A DNA stretch of 64,000 bases, from NCBI GenBank assembly GCA_016197205.1, contig JACPWG010000026.1, forward strand, positions 47,062 through 111,061, given 5' to 3'. The stretch is from Planctomycetota bacterium. GTDB taxonomy: Bacteria; Planctomycetota; MHYJ01; WSZJ01; JACPWG01. Positions within the stretch are counted from its first letter, which is position 1. Each line of letters opens with the position of its first letter. Positions 57,224 to 64,000 of the stretch are shown one piece after another. The position numbers and the translations under genes are program-made. Below the pieces are notes generated by a model. The model searched no databases. It was not told the origin of the DNA and worked only from the letters and a program-made list of their open reading frames with translations.

Positions 57224-59524
57224 ATGAGCGAAGCGACACCGAAATTCGACAGCACCGTCCGGCGGGACGCGGAGACGCTGGTCCCGGTCGGCGCCGCGGA
57301 GTTCGCGGTGCCCCCGCGCTACCGGCTCGTGCGGCAGATCGGCCGGGGCGGCTTCGGCGTCGTTTGGCTCGCGCGGGACGAGGACCTCCAGCGCCCGGTC
57401 GCGCTCAAGTTCCTGACCGACGCCCGGCCCGCGGACGTGGAGCGGTTCCGACGAGAGGCGCGATTCGCGGCCCGGCTCGCCGACCCGGCCTTCGTCCAGG
57501 TGTACGAGCTGGGCGAGGCCGGCGGACGACCCTTCATCGCGATGCAGTTCGTGGACGGCGCGAGCCTGGCCGAAGTCCGGCTCGGGCGGGCGGAGGCGCT
57601 GCGCGTGATCGCGACCGTCGCGCGCGCCCTGGGCCAGGCGCATGCCGGCGGGATCGTGCATCGCGACCTCAAGCCGCAGAATCTGCTGGTGGACAAGGAG
57701 GGGCGGGCATACGTGACGGACTTCGGCATCGCGCGCGACCTCCGCGCGACCGAGGGGATGACGCTCACCGCGGACGGAGCGGTGGTCGGGACCCCGTCCT
57801 ATTTGCCGCCGGAGCAGGCGCGCGGCGATGCGCGGGCCGTGGACGGACGAAGCGACGTCTACTCGCTCGGCGCGACGCTCTATTTCCTCCTGACCGGCCG
57901 GCCGCCCGTCCAGGGGGAAAACCTCCTCGAAGTCCTGCACGCTGTGGTGCATGCCGAGCCGCCCCCGCCGCGGACCCTCGACCCTTCGATTTCGGTCGAA
58001 CTCGAAGCCATCGTGCTCAAGTGCCTGCGCAAGCGGCCGGCCGACCGGTACGACGGGATGCCGGCGCTCGCCGAGGACCTGGAGCGCGTGCTGGCGGGTC
58101 AGCCCGTAGCGGCCGCCGCGCCGCCGGCATCGCCGTCGAGGGCGACCGCGGCCGCGACCGCGGCGAGCACCCCGCGCACGGACGTCGGGGGCGGCGATCC
58201 GTACCTGGCGGAGGTGCTGGAGGCGGCCCGCGACATTGCCGACTGGGACGCGGGCCTGTACCGCGTCTCCTCGAACATTTGTCGCACGTACCCACGGCTC
58301 GACGCCGTCGTGGCGCGGCTCGACCGGATCCTCGCGTCGCGCCCGGACCACGCAATGGCGAGGTTTTATCGAGGGCTCGCCCTGTTCCGGCGCGAACGGC
58401 TCGCCCTCGCCCTGGAGGAGATGGAGCGCGTGATCGGCCGGCTCGGGGACATGGCGACGGCGCATTTCGAGCTCGGCCGGCTCTACCTCGCGCTCTATCT
58501 CCGGGACGCGCGCCACGCGCACCAGCACCTGAGCCGCTCCGGCGTCGGCGACCACCTCGCGGACGCGCGCGGCCGGCTTGACCAGGCGCTGCTGAGCTTC
58601 CAGGAGGCGCAGCGCGGCAAGGCGGACCTCACCCTGTGGCAGCTCGATTTCGCGCGGGCGATCGAGCGTCTTGCGGACGGCGACGTGGAAGGCTGCGTGG
58701 CCGCGTGCGACGCGATCCTCGAGCGCGACCCGGACATCGAAGAGGTCTGGCGCACGCGCGGGGACGCGCTTCGTTTGGCGGGGAAAGACCCGATCGCGAG
58801 CTACGATCACGCGCTCCAGGTGAGGCGGAGCTACCACGAGGCGCTCGCGGCGAAGGCGGAGACGCACCTCGCGCGCGGCGCGCACGCGGAGGCGCGGGAG
58901 GCGCTCGGGCAGGCGCTTTCGGTCTGCCCCGAATCCGTGGAGGCGATGGTGCTCGGGGCCCGCGTGGAGCTCGCCGAGGCGCGCAGGGCCGCGCCTGCCG
59001 GCGGCGCGAGGGAGCACGGGTCGGAACACGACGCGGACCCCGAAGCCGGCGGACACCACGGGCACGAGGATTCGCACGGCGGCGGGCCCGCGGGCATGGG
59101 GTGGGAGCGGGAGCTGACCGGTGAGGCGGTGCGGCGCCTGGAAGCGGCGCTTGCACGACTGGCAGCGGCGCGGGCGATCGAGCCGGAACACTACGAGGCG
59201 ACGGTGCTGCAGGCGGACGTGCTCACGGCGTTGGGCCGGCTGCCGGGCCGTGGGGGGCGGGTGGACGAGGCGCTGGAGTTGCTGCGTCCGGCTCGAAAGC
59301 TCGAGGGTTGTCAGAACCGGGTGATGTTCCTGACCGCGCGGGCGCGGCTCGTGCGAGCGCGGCTGCAGGCCGCGGCCGGACTCGACCCGCGGCCCGACCT
59401 CGACGTGGTGCTTGGCTATCGCGACGAGGCTGCGGCGAGCGCGCCGGACAACGAAGGCTGGCTGGAAGTGCTCGACGCCGCGCAGGCGGAGAGGGAGCGG
59501 CTGGGGGGCGGGCCGGCGCGGTGA
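57224..59524 (+). CDS. Ser/Thr protein kinase 3 with TPR-like tail
   Basis: A 766-residue kinase of a different branch from kinases 1 and 2: no zinc ribbon and no evident membrane helix. Kinase domain about 33-290: GRGGFG 40-45, VALK lysine 62, HRDLKPQN with D148, DFG 166-168 and PPEQ. An Ala/Thr linker is followed by TPR-like repeats (RFYRGLALFRRERLALALEEM and others). A His-rich patch (HHGHEDSH, about residue 610) may bind metal. There is no Shine-Dalgarno before the ATG; instead TAGATT lies eight bases upstream, so the message might be leaderless. It stands directly after a chimeric palindromic element. Confidence 0.9.
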   Translation: MSEATPKFDSTVRRDAETLVPVGAAEFAVPPRYRLVRQIGRGGFGVVWLARDEDLQRPVALKFLTDARPADVERFRREARFAARLADPAFVQVYELGEAGGRPFIAMQFVDGASLAEVRLGRAEALRVIATVARALGQAHAGGIVHRDLKPQNLLVDKEGRAYVTDFGIARDLRATEGMTLTADGAVVGTPSYLPPEQARGDARAVDGRSDVYSLGATLYFLLTGRPPVQGENLLEVLHAVVHAEPPPPRTLDPSISVELEAIVLKCLRKRPADRYDGMPALAEDLERVLAGQPVAAAAPPASPSRATAAATAASTPRTDVGGGDPYLAEVLEAARDIADWDAGLYRVSSNICRTYPRLDAVVARLDRILASRPDHAMARFYRGLALFRRERLALALEEMERVIGRLGDMATAHFELGRLYLALYLRDARHAHQHLSRSGVGDHLADARGRLDQALLSFQEAQRGKADLTLWQLDFARAIERLADGDVEGCVAACDAILERDPDIEEVWRTRGDALRLAGKDPIASYDHALQVRRSYHEALAAKAETHLARGAHAEAREALGQALSVCPESVEAMVLGARVELAEARRAAPAGGAREHGSEHDADPEAGGHHGHEDSHGGGPAGMGWERELTGEAVRRLEAALARLAAARAIEPEHYEATVLQADVLTALGRLPGRGGRVDEALELLRPARKLEGCQNRVMFLTARARLVRARLQAAAGLDPRPDLDVVLGYRDEAAASAPDNEGWLEVLDAAQAERERLGGGPAR

Positions 59525-59621
59525 GCCCGGGGGCGGGCGGAGAGCGGCTTGCCTACCGACCCTGGCACACGATACAATGACGGCCGACGACGCACCGACG
59601 CTCTGGACTTGGGAGTGTGAA

Positions 59622-60425
59622 ATGCCCTCGCCTTTCCCCGGAATGGATCCCTACCTGGAGCACCCCGATCGCTGGACGGACGTCCATACACGGCTCATGG
59701 TCGAGCTTGGGAATGTCCTTGCGGAACGCCTGCGTCCGCGTTACGTGGTCGCGGTCGAGCAGCGCACCTTCATCCAGCAACCGGACGAGCTGGTCTTCAT
59801 CGGTCGACCGGACGTCACCGTCGCCGAGTCCGGGGCGGCGGAGCGCGGCGCGAGCGGCGAGGATGCAAGCGCGCCCACGGCCGGCACGGGAACCGTCGCC
59901 GCCGCGCCGCGGGTAGTCACGATCCCTCTCCCCGAAGAGCGGCATGAGCGCTATTTGGAGATGCGCGAGGTCTCCTCGGGGAGGGTGGTGACGGTCCTCG
60001 AACTGCTGTCCCCCACCAACAAGCACCGCGGCGCGGGCCGCCGTGGCTACCTGAACAAGCGTCGTCAAGTACTCGCGGGCCGCACCCATCTCGTGGAGAT
60101 CGACCTCGTGCGTGGAGGCCGGCGGCCCCCGATCGAGCCTGAGCCGCGCGCCGACGCGTATTGCATCCTGGTGTCCCGTGCCGGGCGGCGGCCGCGCGCC
60201 GACTTGTACGAATTCGGCCTGCGCGATCCGATCCCCGTCTTCCCCCTCCCCCTCGCACCCCAGGACCCGGAGCCGGAGGTGTCCTTGCGCGCGGTGCTCG
60301 ACACGGTCTACGATCGCGCGGGCTTCGACCTGCGGATCGATTACGACACACCCCCGGTTCCGCCCTTCGCGCCGGCGGACGCCGACTGGGCACGCGCGCA
60401 GCTCGCGAGCGCCCGGCGGTCGTAG
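59622..60425 (+). CDS. DUF4058 family protein
   Basis: A 267-residue protein. The start MPSPFPGMDPYLEHPDRW with DVHTRL is the mark of DUF4058, common in planctomycetes and cyanobacteria. RYLEMREVSSGRVVTVLELLSPTNK followed by HLVEIDLVRGG resembles the D/E-x-K type core of PD-(D/E)xK-like folds, but nuclease activity is not shown. An Ala/Thr-rich insert (about 78-107) interrupts it. GGGAG lies six bases before the ATG. It follows kinase 3 by 97 bases. Function unknown. Confidence 0.9.
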   Translation: MPSPFPGMDPYLEHPDRWTDVHTRLMVELGNVLAERLRPRYVVAVEQRTFIQQPDELVFIGRPDVTVAESGAAERGASGEDASAPTAGTGTVAAAPRVVTIPLPEERHERYLEMREVSSGRVVTVLELLSPTNKHRGAGRRGYLNKRRQVLAGRTHLVEIDLVRGGRRPPIEPEPRADAYCILVSRAGRRPRADLYEFGLRDPIPVFPLPLAPQDPEPEVSLRAVLDTVYDRAGFDLRIDYDTPPVPPFAPADADWARAQLASARRS

Positions 60426-60426
60426 C

Positions 60427-60550
60427 GGCCCCTTGACGAAGTACAGACACCATGCCTGGGGGCGCGGGCCTCCGGCCCGCGCGAAGGGCCACATCAGCTA
60501 CGACACGCCGGGACTCGGTTGACGAATTTGCGCGAAGCTCGTCAACCGAC
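60427..60550 (+). repeat. Palindromic element IR-125, copy 2
   Basis: Begins ggccccttgacgaag, carries the central ctgggggcgcgggcctccgg hairpin and ends in a hairpin ggttgacga/tcgtcaacc (60518-60546). Terminal sequence and core match 22549-22673; the middle has diverged. Confidence 0.82.
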
Positions 60551-60564
60551 CCTGACCAGCCTCG

Positions 60565-62085
60565 CTACCGGATGCCGAAGAGCGGCCCGAACTTTCCCCG
60601 TAGGTGCTCCATGAGCGCACGGTGGCTCCGCGGCTGCCCGGTCACGCGCTCGACGAGCTCGACCGCCCGATAGCGCGCGCCGTGACGGTAGACGTTCCGA
60701 CCCAGCCACTCCTTGAGCGCCCCGAACTCCCCGCGGGCGAACCCATCCTGCAAATTCGGAAGGTCCTTCCGCGCCCGCTCGAACAACTGGGAGGCGTAGA
60801 GGTTTCCGAGGGTATAGGTCGGGAAATAGCCGAGCAGGCCGCAGCTCCAGTGCACGTCCTGCAGGCAGCCATGCGCGTCGTCGGGCGGCGTGAGCCACAG
60901 GTATTTCCGGAAGCGCTCGTTCCACGCCCCGGGCACGTCCGCCGGGGCCAGCTCCCCGGCGATCAGCGCGCGCTCCAGTTCGAAGCGGACGATGATGTGC
61001 AGGTTGTACGTCGCCTCGTCGGCCTCGACCCGGATGAAGGACGGGCGGCAGTCGTTGATCGCGAAAAAAAAGTCCGCCGGAGAGACGCCGGTCAGGGACT
61101 CCGGGAAGGTCGCCTGCGCCTGCGGATAGAAGTGGCGCCAGAAGCCCTCGCTCCGGCCGACCAGATTCTCCCACAGCCGCGACTGCGACTCGTGGATCCC
61201 CATCGAGACGTAGCTGCCGAGCGGGCTGCCGAAGTGTTCGCCGGGGAGGCCCTGCTCGTAGAGCCCGTGCCCGGCCTCGTGCAGGATCCCGAAGAGGGCC
61301 ATGCCGAAGAGGCGGGCGTCGAAGCGGGTCGTGATCCGCGTGTCGCCGGGGCCGACCCGGTCGCAGAAGGGGTGGGTCGTGACGTCGAGCCGGCCGGCCT
61401 GGAAGTCGAACCCGATCGCGGCGGCCGCGGCGCGTCCGAAGCGCTCCTGGCGGTCGACGGGGAAATCGCGCTGCAAGAGCGCCGTGTCCGGGCGGCGGCC
61501 CGAGCCCTGGATCGCCGCGACGAGCGGCACCAGCTCGTCGCGCAGCGCGGCGAAGAGCGTGATCAGGCCGGCCGAGGTCTCCCCGGGCTCGTAATCGTCG
61601 AGGAGCGCGTCGTACAGGTCGCCGCCGGCCGCGAGGATCTCCGCCTCGCGCCGCTTGAGCCCCACGATCTTCTCCAGCCACGGGCGAAACGCGGGAAAGT
61701 CCGACTTCGCGCGCGCCCCGGCCCACGCGGACTCGGCCAGCGTCCGGGTCCGCGCGATTTCTTCGACGAGCTCCTGCGGCAGCTTGCGCGAGCGATCGTA
61801 CGCGCGCCGCACCTCGCGCACGCAGGCGACCTCGGCCGCATCGGCGGACATGCCGCGCAGGGCCTCCTCGCTCCGGTCGAGCAGCTCCCCGATGCGGGGG
61901 TCGGTCCCCTTCTGGTGGACCATGCCGGCAAGGAGGCCGAGCTGTTCGGCGCGATGGGCCGCGCCGTTGTGCGGCATGTACGTGCGCTCGTCCCATTCGA
62001 GCAGGCTCATGCAGGAGCTGAGCAGGCGCGCCTCGCGGACGCGGGCGAGCAGGTCGCGGTAGGGCTTTTCCCAGGCTTCAGGCAT
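60565..62085 (-). CDS. Carboxypeptidase of family M32 (Taq type)
   Basis: A 506-residue zinc metallocarboxypeptidase. HEAGH at residues 269-273 (FGILHEAGHGLYEQG) holds the two zinc histidines and the catalytic glutamate; E299 in GIHESQSRLWEN is the third ligand. Other family signatures are DVTTHPFC, DTRITTRF and, further on, NIHIIVRFELE-like YNLHIIVRFELERALI. It has no signal peptide and is of the usual length, about 500. The ATG at 62085 was chosen over GTG 62091 because GGAG lies seven bases upstream. It probably degrades peptides in the cytoplasm and is transcribed alone. Confidence 0.96.
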   Translation of the reverse strand: MPEAWEKPYRDLLARVREARLLSSCMSLLEWDERTYMPHNGAAHRAEQLGLLAGMVHQKGTDPRIGELLDRSEEALRGMSADAAEVACVREVRRAYDRSRKLPQELVEEIARTRTLAESAWAGARAKSDFPAFRPWLEKIVGLKRREAEILAAGGDLYDALLDDYEPGETSAGLITLFAALRDELVPLVAAIQGSGRRPDTALLQRDFPVDRQERFGRAAAAAIGFDFQAGRLDVTTHPFCDRVGPGDTRITTRFDARLFGMALFGILHEAGHGLYEQGLPGEHFGSPLGSYVSMGIHESQSRLWENLVGRSEGFWRHFYPQAQATFPESLTGVSPADFFFAINDCRPSFIRVEADEATYNLHIIVRFELERALIAGELAPADVPGAWNERFRKYLWLTPPDDAHGCLQDVHWSCGLLGYFPTYTLGNLYASQLFERARKDLPNLQDGFARGEFGALKEWLGRNVYRHGARYRAVELVERVTGQPRSHRALMEHLRGKFGPLFGIR

Positions 62086-62371
62086 GGGCACGCTCCGTGG
62101 AGATTGCGGATTGGGGATGGCTGCTTGCCGAACGGACGAAGCGAAGCGGGGAGGCGAGAACGCGCGGGGTCGGGGGCCGCCACGCGCGGAGGGGCATTAT
62201 AGTGGGAGCTCAGCGAGCTTGCAACCAACCCGTTCCATCCCCCCATCGCCGATTTCAGCGTCCCTCTGAAATCAGAAAACAGCGATCCCTCCGGCCCTCG
62301 GCGTGTACAATGGTCTTCGCGCCCCCTCTGAAGGGGGACCCATTTGGCCCGACGAGCGAGGAGAGTTCGCC

Positions 62372-63757
62372 ATGAAGCTGACCTTCTGGGGCGCTTGCCG
62401 CACGGTGACCGGCTCGATGCACCTGCTCGAGGTCGGCGGGAGACGGATCCTGCTCGACTGCGGCCTCTACCAGGGCCGGCGGGCGGAGGCCTACGAACGC
62501 AACCGGAATTTCTCCTTCGACCCCGCCTCGGTCGACGCCGTGGTCCTCTCGCACGCGCACCTCGACCACTGCGGCAACCTCCCCACGCTCGTGAAGCGCG
62601 GCTTCCGCGGCACCATCTACTGCACGGCCGCCACCGCGGACCTGTCCCGCTACCTGCTCCAGGACAGCGGGCACGTGCAACAGTCGGACTGCGAGTTCCT
62701 GAACAAGAAGCGGCGACCGGGGGAGCCCCTCGCCGAGCCGCTCTACACCCTCGAGGACGCGATCGCCTCTCTCTCGCACTTCGTCGGCGTCCCGTACAAC
62801 CGGGCCTTCACCGTCGCGCCGGGCGTGGAGGTCACGTTCCTCGAGGCCGGCCACATCCTCGGCTCCGCGCAGGTCGTGCTCGCGCTCACGGAGAACGGCC
62901 GCTCGCTGCGCCTCGCCTTCACCGGCGACCTCGGCCGAAAGGCCTTCCCGGTGACGCGCGACCCCGAGCCCCTCCCGCTGTCGGACGTGCTCATCACGGA
63001 AAGCACCTACGGCAACCGCCTTCATAGCGAGGTCAGCGACGTGCAGGGCGCCCTCCTCGCCGCCGTCAAGCGGGCCGCGGCCCGCGGCGGAAAAATCGTC
63101 TGCCCCGCTTTCGCCCTCGGCCGCACCCAGGGCCTCGTCTCCATTCTCCACGATCTCTTCGACCAGGGGAAGCTCCCCCCGATCCCCATCTTCGTGGACA
63201 GCCCGCTCGCCACCAACCTGACGCACGTCTTCACGCTCCACCCCGAATGCCTGGACGCGGAAACGCTGGCGAAGATGCGCGGGGCCGGCGATCCGTTCGG
63301 GTTCGCTCGCCTGACCTACGTCTCGTCCGCGGAGGACTCGAAGAAACTGAACGACCGCCCGGGCCCGTTCATGGTCATCTCCTCCTCGGGCATGTGCGAG
63401 GCGGGGCGCATCATCCACCACCTGAAGCACAGCGTGGAGGACCCGAAGAACCTCATCCTCTTCGTCGGCTTCCAGGCGGAACACACGCTCGGACGCAGGC
63501 TCGCCGAGGGGGCGAAGACCGCGAAGCTGTACGGCGTGGAGCACACCGTGCGCGCGGAGGTGGTGCGGATCGACGGGCTCTCCGCACACGCGGACCGGGA
63601 CGACCTGATCGCCTCGGTGCGCGCGGCCGGCGGCTCCCCACGCGTCTTCGTGGTCCATGGGGAGGAGGCGCAGGCCCTCGAGCTCGCCGCAAGCTTGCGA
63701 CGCACCGGCCTCGCGCGCGTCGACGCGCCGGTGCGCGGGGAATCCTTCGTCCTGTAG
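62372..63757 (+). CDS. Metallo-beta-lactamase/beta-CASP ribonuclease
   Basis: A 461-residue RNA-processing nuclease of the bacterial/archaeal CPSF-like group. HAHLDH (61-66) is the MBL zinc motif, with further ligands in EAGHILGSAQ and FTGDLGR. The beta-CASP part shows ESTYGNR, PAFALGRTQ, ISSSGMCEAGR and SAHADRDDL. The start at 62372 was chosen because the family starts MKLTFWGA; GAGGAGAG lies eleven bases upstream. It is divergent from the carboxypeptidase gene. Targets unknown. Confidence 0.95.
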   Translation: MKLTFWGACRTVTGSMHLLEVGGRRILLDCGLYQGRRAEAYERNRNFSFDPASVDAVVLSHAHLDHCGNLPTLVKRGFRGTIYCTAATADLSRYLLQDSGHVQQSDCEFLNKKRRPGEPLAEPLYTLEDAIASLSHFVGVPYNRAFTVAPGVEVTFLEAGHILGSAQVVLALTENGRSLRLAFTGDLGRKAFPVTRDPEPLPLSDVLITESTYGNRLHSEVSDVQGALLAAVKRAAARGGKIVCPAFALGRTQGLVSILHDLFDQGKLPPIPIFVDSPLATNLTHVFTLHPECLDAETLAKMRGAGDPFGFARLTYVSSAEDSKKLNDRPGPFMVISSSGMCEAGRIIHHLKHSVEDPKNLILFVGFQAEHTLGRRLAEGAKTAKLYGVEHTVRAEVVRIDGLSAHADRDDLIASVRAAGGSPRVFVVHGEEAQALELAASLRRTGLARVDAPVRGESFVL

Positions 63758-63835
63758 CGCGCCGCGCGCGCGGGGCCGCGCGAATTGGGTCTTTACCCAC
63801 GCGGCGCGCGAGGCTAGAATAGGGCTTGACTTTTC

Positions 63836-63996
63836 AACAAGCCGGAGTGAGGCTAAAATGGATCTCTCCGTCCGTTGCCAGAGATGATCGCCGGTAGAGG
63901 ACGGTGGACTCAGCGCCCGGCCTCTGCGTCTCCGCGTCTCTGTGTAAAAGTCTCGCGTTCGACCCACACGGCCGGGCCGAATTTCAAATTGCAAAA
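63836..63996 (-). repeat. Dispersed repeat family DR-160, copy 2
   Basis: Reverse complement matches 1304-1465, including tttacacagagacgcggaga, tcctctaccggcgat and the closing cggcttgttg. It probably goes on beyond the window edge. Confidence 0.88.
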
Positions 63997-64000
63997 AGTC

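Overview
The window is GC-rich bacterial chromosome with no rRNA, tRNA, CRISPR array, transposase or phage gene that I can see. Several traits suggest Planctomycetota or a close relative: three Ser/Thr kinases with long tetratricopeptide-like tails, paired CxxC-x17-CxxC zinc-ribbon proteins, a DUF4058 protein, an AP-superfamily phosphodiesterase of the EboC-like type, short N-terminal zinc ribbons on large membrane proteins, and intergenic spaces full of short dispersed repeats. The phylum is an inference; no marker gene settles it.

Layout. 1-890 is the 3' part of alanine racemase. 1.7-6.9 kb holds a secreted protein of unknown function diverging from a very large zinc-ribbon polytopic membrane protein. 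7.3-11.6 kb is a minus-strand RND exporter followed by a lipoprotein M28 peptidase. 12.5-14.0 kb has ribosomal protein S21 between two paralogous zinc-ribbon genes. 14.3-17.5 kb is a minus-strand run: AI-2E-type transporter, PgeF-type laccase-domain protein, Ppx/GppA phosphatase. 18.1-22.5 kb holds a FabZ-like dehydratase, convergent dapF, a SurA-like foldase and the phosphodiesterase. 22.8-24.8 kb has a HEAT-like protein and a methyltransferase. 25.0-33.9 kb holds two paralogous kinases around an ABC ATPase/permease pair. 34.1-37.6 kb is an oligopeptide ABC operon whose binding protein is circularly permuted. 37.9-43 kb holds TPR-like, orphan, BatA-like and DUF58 genes. 43.3-48 kb has a LytS/LytR two-component pair, then an MBOAT acyltransferase with an SGNH-like partner. 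48.4-53.2 kb has a multi-domain zinc-finger/TPR protein and an esterase. 54-57 kb has a GH13 amylase, an LD-carboxypeptidase and a toxin-antitoxin pair. 57.2-63.8 kb has a third kinase, a DUF4058 protein, an M32 carboxypeptidase and a beta-CASP ribonuclease.

Shared themes are envelope and export work (RND pump, peptidases, foldase, peptide uptake, surface acylation, murein recycling), peptidoglycan precursor synthesis (Alr, DapF), and eukaryote-like phospho-signalling.

Two things stand out. First, the OppA-like protein (35982-37571) carries its usual C-terminal third directly after the signal peptide, followed by the usual N-terminal two thirds: a circular permutation of a class C solute-binding protein. 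Second, the gaps carry at least three families of palindromic, MITE-like elements plus several direct-repeat families. They are nested, truncated and recombined with one another. One has replaced the 5' end of a kinase gene and another supplies the 3' end of a TPR-type gene.
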